Shown here: piece by piece, positions 25,701 through 40,700 of the stretch
Layout: each line of letters starts with the position of its first letter
Position numbering within the stretch: position 1 is the first letter of the stretch
NCBI RefSeq assembly: GCF_036373705.1
Contig: NC_089850.1
Coordinates: 63,965,602-64,029,601 of the forward strand
From: Amia ocellicauda
Taxonomy: Eukaryota; Chordata; Actinopteri; Amiiformes; Amiidae
DNA length: 64,000 nt
Direction of reading: 5' to 3'
Notes under the pieces: generated by a model
Seen by the model: the letters and a program-made list of their open reading frames with translations, nothing else
What the model was told of the DNA's origin: nothing
Database searches by the model: none
Made by a program: the position numbers and the translations under genes

Positions 25701-28700
25701 ACACAGACACACACTCACCTCAGAGCCACACAGACACACACTCACCTCAGAGTCACACAAACACACACTCACCTCATAGCCACACAGACACACTCACCTC
25801 AGAGTCACACAGACACACAGACACACTCACCTCAGAGCCACACAGACACACACTCACCTCAGAGCCACACAGAGACACAGACACACACTCACCTCAGAGC
25901 CACACAGACACACAGACACACACTCACCTCAGAGCCACACAGACACACACTCACCTCAGAGTCACACAAACACACACTCACCTCATAGCCACACAGACAC
26001 ACTCACCTCTGAGACACACAGACACACACTCACCTCAGAGCTACACACTCACCTCAGGGCCACACAGACACACACTCACCTCAGAGCCACACAGACACAC
26101 AGACACACACTCACCTCAGAGCCACACACTCACCTCAGAGCCACACACTCACCTCAGAGCCACACAGAGACACAGATACACACTCACCTCAGAGCCACAC
26201 AGAGACACACTCACCTCAGAGTCACACAGACACACGCTCACCTCAGAGCAACACAGACACACAGAGACACACTCACCTCAGAGCCACACAGACACACACT
26301 CACCTCAGAGCCACACAGAGACACAGACACACACTCACCTCAGAGCCACACAGACACACACTCACCTCAGAGTCACACAAACACACACTCACCTCATAGC
26401 CACACAGACACACTCACCTCTGAGACACACAGACACACACTCACCTCAGAGCTACACACTCACCTCAGGGCCACACAGACACACACTCACCTCAGGGCCA
26501 CACAGACACACACTCACCTCAGAGCCACACAGACACACAGACACACACTCACCTCAGAGCCACACAGACACACAGACACACACTCACCTCAGAGCCACAC
26601 AGACACACACTCACCTCAGAGTCACACAAACACACACTCACCTCATAGCCACACAGACACACTCACCTCAGAGTCACACAGACACACAGACACACTCACC
26701 TCAGAGCCACACAGACACACACTCACCTCAGAGCCACACAGAGACACAGACACACACTCACCTCAGAGCCACACAGACACACAGACACACACTCACCTCA
26801 GAGCCACACAGACACACACTCACCTCAGAGTCACACAAACACACACTCACCTCATAGCCACACAGACACACTCACCTCTGAGACACACAGACACACACTC
26901 ACCTCAGAGCTACACACTCACCTCAGGGCCACACAGACACACACTCACCTCAGAGCCACACAGACACACAGACACACACTCACCTCAGAGCCACACACTC
27001 ACCTCAGAGCCACACACTCACCTCAGAGCCACACAGAGACACAGATACACACTCACCTCAGAGCCACACAGAGACACACTCACCTCAGAGTCACACAGAC
27101 ACACGCTCACCTCAGAGCAACACAGACACACAGAGACACACTCACCTCAGAGCCACACAGACACACACTCACCTCAGAGCCACACAGACACACACTCACC
27201 TCAGAGTCACACAAACACACACTCACCTCATAGCCACACAGACACACTCACCTCTGAGACACACAGACACACACTCACCTCAGAGCTACACACTCACCTC
27301 AGGGCCACACAGACACACACTCACCTCAGAGCCACACAGACACACTCACCTCAGAGCCACACAGACACACACTCACCTCAGAGCCACACAGACACACACT
27401 CACCTCAGAGCCACACAGACACACAGAGACACACTCCCCTCAGGGCCACACAGACACACACTGACCTCAGAGCCACACAGAGACACACTCACCTCAGAGC
27501 CACACAGACACAAAGACACACACTCACCTCATAGCCACACAGAGACACACTCACCTCAGAGACACACTGACACACACTCACCTCAGAGCTACACACTCAC
27601 CTCAGGGCCACACAGACACACACTCACCTCAGAGCCACACAGACACAAAGACACACACTCACCTCATAGCCACACAGAGACACACTCACCTCAGAGTCAC
27701 ACAGACACACAGACACACGCTCACCTCAGAGCAACACAGACACACAGAGACACACTCACCTCAGAGCCACACAGACACACACTCACCTCAGAGCCACACA
27801 GAGACACAGACACACACTCACCTCAGAGCCACACAGACACACACTCACCTCAGAGCCACACAGACACACACTCACCTCAGAGCCACAGAGACACACACTC
27901 ACCTCAGAGCCACACAGAGACACACTCACCTCAGAGCCACACACTCACCTCAGAGCTACACAGAGACACACTCACCTCAGAGCCACACAGACACACAGAC
28001 ACACACTCACCTCAGAGCCACATAGACACACACTCACCTCAGAGCCACACAGAGACACACTCACCTCAGAGCCACACAGAGACACACTCACCTCAGAGCC
28101 ACACAGACACACAGATACACACTCACCTCAGAGCCACACAGACACACGGACACACACTCACCTCAGAGCCACACAGACACACAGACACACTCACCTCAGA
28201 GCCACACAGACACACGGACACACACTCACCTCAGAGCCACACAGAGACACAGACACACACTCACCTCAGAGCCACAGACACAGACACACACTCACCTCAG
28301 AGCCACAAAGAGACACAGACACACACTCACCTCAGAGCGACACAGACACACACTCACCTCAGAGTCACACAGACACACACAGAGCCAAACAGACACACAG
28401 AGCCACACAGACACACACTCACCTCAGAGCCACACAGAGACACAGACACACACTCACCTCAGAGCCACAGACACAGACACACACTCACCTCAGAGCCACA
28501 AAGAGACACAGACACACACTCACCTCAGAGCCACACAGACACACACTCACCTCAGAGCCACACAGAGACACACTCACCTCAGAGCCACACAGACACACAC
28601 TCACCTCAGAGCCACACAGAGACACACTCACCTCAGAGCCACACAGACACACACTCACCTCAGAGCCACACAGACACACACTCACCTCAGAGCCACACAG

Positions 28701-31700
28701 ACGCACAGATACACACTCACCTCAGAGCGACACAGACACACACTCACCTCAGAGCCACACAGACACACACTCACCTCAGAGCCACACAGACACACAGACA
28801 CACACTCACCTCAGAGCCACACAGACACACACTCACCTCAGAGCCACAAAGAGACACACTCACCTCAGAGCCACACAGACACACACTCACCTCAGAGCAA
28901 CACAGACACACAGAGACACACTCACCTCAGAGCCACACAGACACACACTCACCTCAGAGCCACACAGAGACACACTCACCTCAGAGCCACACACTCACCT
29001 CAGAGCTACACAGAGACACACTCTCCTCAGAGCCACAGACACACTCTTCTCAGAGCCACACAGAGATACAGACACACACTCACCTCAGAGCCACACAGAT
29101 ACACACTCACCTCAGAGTCACACAAACACACACTCACCTCATAGCCACACAGACACACTCACCTCTGAGACACACAGACACACACTCACCTCAGAGCTAC
29201 ACACCCACCTCAGGGCCACACAGACACACACTCACCTCAGAGCCACACAAAGACACAGACAAACACTCACCTCAGAGCCACACAGACACACAGAGACACA
29301 CTCACCTCAGAGCCACACAGACACACACTCACCTCAGAGCCACACAGACACACACTCACCTCAGAGCCACACAGAGACACAGACACACACTCACCTCAGA
29401 GCCACACAGACACACACTCACCTCTGAGACACACAGACACACACTCACCTCAGAGCTACACACTCACCTCAGGGCCACACAGACACACACTCACCTCAGA
29501 GCCACACAGACACACACTCACCTCAGAGCCACACAGAGACACAGACACACACTCACCTCAGAGCCACACAGACACACAGACACACACTCACCTCAGAGCC
29601 ACACAGACACACACTCACCTCAGAGCCACACAGACACACAGAGACACACTCACCTCAGAGCCACACAGACACACACTCACCTCAGAGCCACACAGAGACA
29701 CACTCACCTCAGAGTCACACAGACACACAGACACACTCACCTCAGAGCCACACAGACACACACTCACCTCAGAGCCACACAGAGACACAGACACACACTC
29801 ACCTCAGAGCCACACAGAGACACACTCACCTCAGAGCCACACAGAGACACACTCACCTCAGAGCCACACACACACACAGACACAAACTCACCTCAGAGCC
29901 ACACACACACACAGACACACACTCACCTCAGAGACACAAAGACACAAAGACACACACTCACCTCATAGCCACACAGAGACACACTCACCTCAGAGCCACA
30001 CACTCACCTCAGAGCCACACAGAGCCACAGACACACACTCACCTCAGAGCCACACACTCACCTCAGAGCCACACAGAGACACAGACACACACTCACCTCA
30101 TAGCCACACAGACACACACTCACCTCAGAGCCACACAGACACACAGACACACACTCACCTCAGAGCCACACAGAGACACACTCACCTCAGTCACACAGAC
30201 ACACAGACACACTCACCTCAGAGCCACACAGACACACACTCACCTCAGAGCCACACAGAGACACAGACACACACTCACCTCAGAGCCACACAGAGACACA
30301 CTCACCTCAGAGCCACACAGAGACACACTCACCTCAGAGCCACACACACACACAGACACAAACTCACCTCAGAGCCACACACACACACAGACACACACTC
30401 ACCTCAGAGACACAAAGACACACACTCACCTCATAGCCACACAGAGACACACTCACCTCAGAGCCACACACTCACCTCAGAGCCACACAGAGCCACAGAC
30501 ACACACTCACCTCAGAGCCACACACTCACCTCAGAGCCACACAGAGACACAGACACACACTCACCTCATAGCCACACAGACACACACTCACCTCAGAGCC
30601 ACACAGACACACAGAGACACACTCACCTCAGAGCCACACAGACACACACTCACCTCAGAGCCACACAGACACACACTCACCTCAGAGCCACACAGAGACA
30701 CAGACACACACTCACCTCAGAGCCACACAGACACACTCACCTCTGAGACACACAGACACACACTCACCTCAGAGCTACACACTCACCTCAGGGCCACACA
30801 GACACACACTCACCTCAGAGCCACACAGAGACACAGACACACACTCACCTCATAGCCACACAGACACACACTCACCTCAGAGCCACACAGACACACACTC
30901 ACCTCAGAGCCACACAGACACACACTCACCTCAGAGCCACACAGACACACAGAGACACACTCACCTCAGAGCCACACAGACACACACTCACCTCAGAGCC
31001 ACACAGACACACACTCACCTCAGAGCCACACAGACACACAGACACACACTCACCTCATAGCCACACAGACACACACTCACCTCAGAGCTACACAATCACC
31101 TCAGAGCCACACAGACACACACTCACCTCAGAGCCACACAGACACAGACACACACTCACCTCAGAGCCACACAGACACACAGAGACACACTCACCTCAGA
31201 GCCACACAGACACACACTCACCTCAGAGCCACACAGACACACACTCACCTCAGAGCCACACAGAGACACAGACACACACTCACCTCAGAGCCACACAGAG
31301 ACACACTCACCTCAGAGCCACACAGACACACACTCACCTCAGAGCCACACAGACACACACTCACCTCAGAGCCACACAGAGACACAGACACACACTCACC
31401 TCAGAGCCACACAGAGACACACTCACCTCAGAGCCACACAGACACACACTCACCTCAGAGCCACACACACACACAGACACACACTCACCTCAGAGACACA
31501 AAGACACAAAGACACACACTCACCTCATAGCCACACAGAGACACACTCACCTCAGATCCACACACTCACCTCAGAGCCACACAGAGCCACAGACACACAC
31601 TCACCTCAGAGCCACACACTCACCTCAGAGTCACACAGACACACACTCACCTCAGAGACACACTGACACACACTCACCTCAGAGCCACACAGACACACAC

Positions 31701-34700
31701 TCACCTCAGAGCCACACAGACACACACTCACCTCAGAGCAACACAGACACACAGAGACACACTCACCTCAGAGCCACACAGACACGCACTCACCTCAGAG
31801 CCACACAGACACGCACTCACCTCAGAGCCACACAGACACGCACTCACCTCATAGCCACACACTCACCTCAGAGCCACACAGACACGCACTCACCTCAGAG
31901 CCACACAGACACGCACTCACCTCAGATCCACACACTCACCTCAGAGCCACACAGAGCCACAGACACACACTCACCTCAGAGCCACACACTCACCTCAGAG
32001 ACACACAGACACACACTCACCTCAGAGCCACACACTCACCTCAGAGTCACACAGACACACACTCACCTCAGAGCCACACAGAGACACACTCACCTCAGAG
32101 TCACACAGACACACACTCACCTCAGAGCCACACAGACACACAGAGACACACTCCCCTCAGGGCCACACAGAGACACACTCACCTTAGAGCCACACAGAGA
32201 CACACTCACCTCAGAGCAACACAGACACACAGAGACACACTCACCTCAGAGTCACACAGACACACGCTCACCTCAGAGCAACACAGACACACAGAGACAC
32301 ACTCACCTCAGAGTCACACAGACACACGCTCACTTCAGAGCAACACAGACACACAGAGACACACTCACCTCAGAGTCACACAGACACACGCTCACCTCAG
32401 AGCAACACAGACACACAGAGACACACTCACCTCAGAGCCACACAGACACACAGAGACACACTCACCTCAGAGCCACACAGACACACACTCACCTCAGAGC
32501 CACACAGAGACACAGACACACACTCACCTCAGAGCCACACAGACACACACTCACCTCAGAGCCACACAGACACACAGACACACACTCACCTCAGAGCCAC
32601 ACAGACACACACTCACCTCAGAGCCACACAGAGACACACTCACCTCAGAGCCACACAGAGACACACTCACCTCAGTGCCACACAGACACACACTCACCTC
32701 AGAGCCACACAGAGACACACTCACCTCAGAGCCACACAGAGACACACTCACCTCAGTGCCACACAGACACACACTCACCTCAGAGCCACACAAACACACA
32801 CTCACCTCAGAGCCACACACTCACCTCAGAGCCACACAGAGACACACTCTCCTCAGAGCCACACAGAGACACACTCACCTCAGAGCCACACAGACACACA
32901 GACACACACTCACCTCAGAGCCACACAGACACACAGACACACACTCACCTCAGAGCCACACAGACACACAGACACACACTCACCTCAGAGCCACACAGAC
33001 ACACACTCACCTCAGAGCCACACTGACACACACTCACCTCAGAGCTACACACTCACCTCAGAGCCACACAGAGACACACTCACCTCAGAGCCACACAGAC
33101 ACACACTCACCTCAGAGCAACACAGACACACAGAGACACACTCACCTCAGAGCCACACAGACACACACTCACCTCAGAGCCACACAGACACGCACTCACC
33201 TCAGAGCCACACAGACACGCACTCACCTCAGAGCCACACAGACACGCACTCACCTCAGAGCCACACAGACACGCACTCACCTCAGAGCAACACAGACACG
33301 CACTCACCTCAGAGCCACACAAACACACACTCACCTCAGAGCCACACATTCACCTCAGAGCCACACAGACACACACTCACCTCAGAGCCACACAGACACA
33401 CAGAGACACACTCACCTCAGAGCCACACAGACACACACTCACCTCAGAGCCACACAGACACACAGAGACACACTCACCTCAGAGCCACACAGACACACAC
33501 TCACCTCAGAGCCACACAGACACGCACTCACCTCAGAGCCACACAGACACGCACTCACCTCAGAGCCACACAGACACGCACTCACCTCAGAGCCACACAG
33601 ACACGCACTCACCTCAGAGCCACACAGACACGCACTCACCTCAGAGCCACACAAACACACACTCACCTCAGAGCCACACATTCACCTCAGAGCCACACAG
33701 ACACACACTCACCTCAGAGCCACACAGACACACAGAGACACACTCACCTCAGAGCCACACAGACACACACTCACCTCAGAGCCACACAGAGACACAGACA
33801 CACACTCACCTCAGAGCCACACAGACACACACTCACCTCAGAGCCACACTGACAAACACTCACCTCAGAGCTACACACTCACCTCAGAGCCACACAGAGA
33901 CACACTCACCTCAGAGCCACACAGACACACACTCACCTCAGAGCCACACAGACACACACTCACTTCAGAGCCACACAGACACGCACTCACTTCAGAGCCA
34001 CACAGACACACACTCACCTCAGAGCCACACTGACACACACTCACCTCAGAGCTACACACTCACCTCAGAGCCACACAGACACACACTCACCTCAGAGCCA
34101 CACAGACACACACTCACCTCAGAGCAACACAGACACACAGAGACACACTCACCTCAGAGCCACACAGACACACACTCACCTCAGAGCCACACAGACACGC
34201 ACTCACCTCAGAGCCACACAGACACGCACTCACCTCAGAGCCACACAGACACGCACTCACCTCAGAGCCACACAGACACGCACTCACCTCAGAGCCACAC
34301 AAACACACACTCACCTCAGAGCCACACATTCACCTCAGAGCCACACAGACACACACTCACCTCAGAGCCACACAGACACACACTCACCTCAGAGCCACAC
34401 AGACACACACTCACCTCAGAGCCACACAAACACACACTCACCTCAGAGCCACACAGAGACACACTCACCTCAGAGCTACACAGAGACACAGAGACACACT
34501 CACCTCAGAGCCACACAGAGACACAAATACACACTCACTTCAGAGCCACACAGACACACACTCACCTCAGAGCCACACAGACACACACTCACCTCAGAGC
34601 CACACAGACACACATTCACCTCAGAGCCACACAGACACACACTCACCTCAGAGCCACACAGACACACACTCACCTCAGAGCCACACAGACACACACTCAC

Positions 34701-37700
34701 CTCAGAGCCACACAAACACACACTCACCTCAGAGCCACACAGAGACACAAATACACACTCACTTCAGAGCCACACAGACACACACTCACCTCAGAGCCAC
34801 ACAGACACACACTCACCTCAGAGCAACACAGACACACAGAGACACACTCACCTCAGAGCCACACAGACACGCACTCACCTCAGAGCCACACAGACACGCA
34901 CTCACCTCAGAGCCACACAGACACGCACTCACCTCATAGCCACACACTCACCTCAGAGCCACACAGACACACACTCACCTCAGAGCCACACAGAGACACA
35001 CTCACCTCAGAGCCACACACTCACCTCAGAGCCACACACTCACCTCAGAGCCACACAGACACACAGAGACACACTCACCTCAGAGCCACACAGACACACA
35101 CTCACCTCAGAGCCACACAGACACACACTCACCTCAGAGCCACACAGACACACACTCACCTCAGAGCCACACAGACACGCACTCACCTCAGAGCCACACA
35201 GACACACACTCACCTCAGAGCCACACAAACACACACTCACCTCAGAGCCACACAGACACACACTCACCTCAGAGCAACACAGACACACAGAGACACACTC
35301 ACCTCAGAGCCACACAGACACACACTCACCTCAGAGCCACACAGACACGCACTCACCTCAGAGCCACACAGACACGCACTCACCTCAGAGCCACACAGAC
35401 ACGCACTCACCTCAGAGCCACACAAACACACACTCACCTCAGAGCCACACATTCACCTCAGAGCCACACAGACACACACTCACCTCAGAGCCACACAGAG
35501 ACACACTCACCTCAGAGCCACACAAACACACACTCACCTCAGAGCCACACACTCACCTCAGAGCCACACTGACACACACTCACCTCAGAGCTACACACTC
35601 ACCTCAGAGCCACACAGAGACACACTCACCTCAGAGCCACACAGAGACACACTCACCTCAGAGCCACACAGAGACACAGATACACACTCACCTCAGAGCC
35701 ACACAGACACACACTCACCTCAGAGCCACACAGACACACACTCACCTCAGAGCCACACAGACACACACTCACCTCAGAGCCACACAGACACGCACTCACC
35801 TCAGAGCCACACAGACACGCACTCACCTCAGAGCCACACAGACACGCACTCACCTCAGAGCCACACAGACACGCACTCACCTCAGAGCCACACAGACACA
35901 CACTCACCTCATAGCCACACACTCACCTCAGAGCCACACACTCACCTCAGAGCCACACAGACACACACTCACCTCAGAGCCACACAGAGACACACTCACC
36001 TCAGAGCCACACAGACACACAGAGACACACTCACCTCAGAGCCACACAGAGACACACTCACCTCAGAGCCACACAGACACACAGAGACACACTCACCTCA
36101 GAGCCACACAGAGACACAAATACACACTCACTTCAGAGCCACACAGACACACACTCACCTCAGAGCCACACTGACACACACTCACCTCAGAGCTACACAC
36201 TCACCTCAGAGCCACACAGAGACACACTCACCTCAGAGCCACACAGACACACACTCACCTCAGAGCCACACAGACACACACTCACCTCAGAGCAACACAG
36301 ACACACAGAGACACACTCACCTCAGAGCCACACAGACACGCACTCACCTCAGAGCCACACAGACACGCACTCACCTCAGAGCCACACAGACACACACTCA
36401 CCTCAGAGCCACACAAACACACACTCACCTCAGAGCCACACATTCACCTCAGAGCCACACAGACACACACTCACCTCAGAGCCACACAGACACACACTCA
36501 CCTCAGAGCCACACAAACACACACTCACCTCAGAGCCACACACTCACCTCAGAGCCACACACTCACCTCAGAGCCACACAGAGACACAGAGACACACTCA
36601 CCTCAGAGTCACACAGACACACACTCACCTCAGAGTCACACAGACACACAGACACACACTCACCTCAGAGTCACACAGACACACAGACACACACTCACCT
36701 CAGAGTCACACAGACACACAGACACACACTCACCTCAGAGCCACACAGAGACACAAATACACACTCACTTCAGAGCCACACAGACACACACTCACCTCAG
36801 AGCCACACTGACACACACTCACCTCAGAGCTACACACTCACCTCAGAGCCACACAGAGACACACTCACCTCAGAGCCACACAGACACACACTCACCTCAG
36901 AGCCACACAGACACACACTCACCACAGAGCCACACAGAGACACAGATACACACTCACCTCAGAGCCACACAGACACACACTCACCTCAGAGCAACACAGA
37001 CACACAGAGACACACTCACCTCAGAGCCACACAGACACGCACTCACCTCAGAGCCACACAGACACGCACTCACCTCAGAGCCACACAGAGACACAGACAC
37101 ACACTCACCTCAGAGCTACACACTCACCTCAGAGCCACACAAACACACACTCACCTCAGAGCCACACAGACACACACTCACCTCAGAGCCACACAGAGAC
37201 ACACTCACCTCAGAGCCACACACTCACCTCAGAGCCACACAGACACACAGAGACACACTCACCTCAGAGCCACACAGACACACACTCACCTCAGAGCCAC
37301 ACAGACACACACTCACCTCAGAGTCACACAAACACACACTCACCTCAGTCACACACTCACCTCAGAGCCACACAGACACACACTCACCTCAGAGCCACAC
37401 AGAGACACACTCACCTCAGAGCCACACAAACACACACTCACCTCAGAGCCACACAGACACACACTCACCTCAGAGCCACACAGACACGCACTCACCTCAG
37501 AGCCACACAGACACACACTCACCTCAGAGCCACACAAACACACACTCACCTCAGAGCCACACAGACACACACTCACCTCAGAGCCACACAGAGACACACT
37601 CACCTCAGAGCCACACAGAGACACACTCACCTCAGAGCCACACAGACACACACTCACCTCAGAGCAACACAGACACACAGAGACACACTCACCTCAGAGC

Positions 37701-40700
37701 CACACAGACACACACTCACCTCAGAGCCACACAGACACACACTCACCTCAGAGCCACACAGACACACAGACACACACTCACCTCAGAGCCACACAGACAC
37801 GCACTCACCTCAGAGCCACACAGACACGCACTCACCTCAAAGCCACACAGACACACACTCACCTCAGAGCCACACAAACACACACTCACCTCAGAGCCAC
37901 ACATTCACCTCAGAGCCACACAGACACACACTCACCTCAGAGCCACACAGAGACACACTCACCTCAGAGCCACACAAACACACACTCACCTCAGAGCCAC
38001 ACACTCACCTCAGAGCCACACACTCACCTCAGAGCCACACACTCACCTCAGAGCCACACAGAGACACACTCACCTCAGAGCCACACAGACACACACTCAC
38101 CTCATAGCCACACACTCACCTCAGAGCCACACACTCACCTCAGAGCCACACAGAGACACACTCACCTCAGAGCCACACAGACACACAGAGACACACTCAC
38201 CTCAGAGCCACACAGACACACACTCACCTCAGAGCCACACAGACACACACTCACCTCAGAGCCACACAGACACACACTCACCTCAGAGCCACACAGACAC
38301 ACACTCACCTCAGAGCCACACAGACACGCACTCACCTCAGAGCCACACAGACACACACTCACCTCAGAGCCACACAAACACACACTCACCTCAGAGCCAC
38401 ACACTCACCTCAGAGCCACACAGAGACACACTCACCTCAGAGCCACACAGACACACTCACCTCAGAGCCACACAGACACACACTCACCTCAGAGTCACAC
38501 AGACACACAGATACACACTCACCTCAGAGCCACACAGAGACACACTCACCTCAGAGCCACACAGAGACACAAATACACACTCACCTCAGAGACACACTGA
38601 CACACACTCACCTCAGAGCAACACAGACACACACTCACCTCAGAGCCACACAGACACACACTCACCTCAGAGCCACACAGACACACAGACACACACTCTC
38701 CTCATAGCCACACATAGACACACTCACCTCAGAGCCACACACTCACCTCAGAGACACAAAGACAAACACTCACCTCAGAGCCACACAGACACACACTCAC
38801 CTCAGAGCCACACAGACACGCACTCACCTCAGAGCCACACAGAGACACACTCACCTCAGAGCCACACAGACACACAGACACACACTCACCTCAGAGCCAC
38901 ACATACACACACTCTCCTCAGAGCCACACAGACACACACATACACACTCACCTCAGAGCTACACAGAGACACAGAGACACACTCACCTCAGAGTCACACA
39001 GACACACAGACACACACTCTCCTCAGAGCCACACAGACACACACTCACCTCAGAGCCACACAGACACACAGAGACACACTCACCTCAGAGCCACACAGAC
39101 ACACACTCACCTCAGAGCAACACAGACACACACTCACCTCAGAGCCACACAGACACGCACTCACCTCAGAGCCACACAGACACGCACTCACCTCAGAGCC
39201 ACACAGACACACACTCACCTCAGAGCCACAGACACACACTCACCTCAGAGCCACACACTCACCTCAGAGCCACACAGACACACAGAGACACACTCACCTC
39301 AGAGCAACACAGACACACAGACACACACTCACCTCAGAGACGCACAGACACACACTCACCTCAGAGCTACACACTCACCTCAGGGCCACACAGACAGACA
39401 CTTACCTCAGAGCCACACAGACACACACTCACCTCAGAGCCACACACTCACCTCAGAGCCACACAGACACACAGACACACACTCACCTCAGAGCCACACA
39501 CTCACCTCAGAGCCACACAGACACACAGATACACACTCACCTCAGAGCTACACACTCACCTCAGGGCCACACAGACACACACTCACCTCAGAGCCACACA
39601 GACACACAGACACACACTCACCTCAGAGCCACACACTCACCTCAGAGCCACACAGACACACAGATACACACTCACCTCAGAGCTACACACTCACCTCAGG
39701 GCCACACAGACACACACTCACCTCAGAGCCACACACTCACCTCAGGGCCACACAGACACACACTCACCTCAGAGCCTGTACAAGGTTGAGGTCTGTGAAT
39801 TCATGCAGGTCAACAAATGCCTGGAGAACCTTAATGTTGAAGTCATCTCTGAGAGAAAGAGACGGAAGGAGGGAGATTAATACAGCTGCACTAAAGACCC
39901 AGACCACTGTAATACAGTCCAGTCCAGCCCAGTCTAACACAGACCAGTGTAATATAGCCCAGCCCAGTCCAGTGGAATACAGTCCAGTGGAATACAGTCC
40001 AGTCCAGACCAGTGTATTACAGTCCAGTCCAGTGTAATACAGTCCAGTGTAATACAGTCCAGTGTAATACAGTTAAGTCCAGTGTAATGCAGCCCAGTCC
40101 AGTGCAATACAGTCCAGTCCAGTGCAATACAGTCCAGTCCAGCAGTCTCACCTCTCCCCCAGGTAGTCCCCGATGGCCGTCTTGTTCAGTCCCTCCCCCT
40201 TATACAGGAACTGGGCGATGTCATCGGGGGTGTGTCTGAGCAGCTCGTTCTCCAGCAGGAACACTATCCCCTAGGAGTGAGGGACAAAGAGAGAGCGAGG
40301 GAGGTTAATATAGTATATAAAGTGACTGACGGATAGAGACACGCAGATAGAGACAGAGACACAGGCCGAGACACACGCAGAGACACACACAGAGAGACAC
40401 AAGCAGAGAGAGATAGACACACGCAGAGAGACACACGCAGAGAGACACAGAGACACTGAGGTACCTTCTTGGGGTCCATGTTGAATTTCTTGCGGCCCAT
40501 CGCCACATGACGGCTCTTCTGTAGTGTTTTACTGGAAGGCAATTAAGACACCAGTTAACCCAGTATTGATGACGATTGTAATTAAGGCAGTGACATCAAG
40601 ACAGAAAACAGGAGACACTTCTTCACACAGAGAGGCGTCACAATCTGAACAAACTCCCCAGCGATATGGCTGAAGAGACAATTTGGGAACATTCAAAAAC

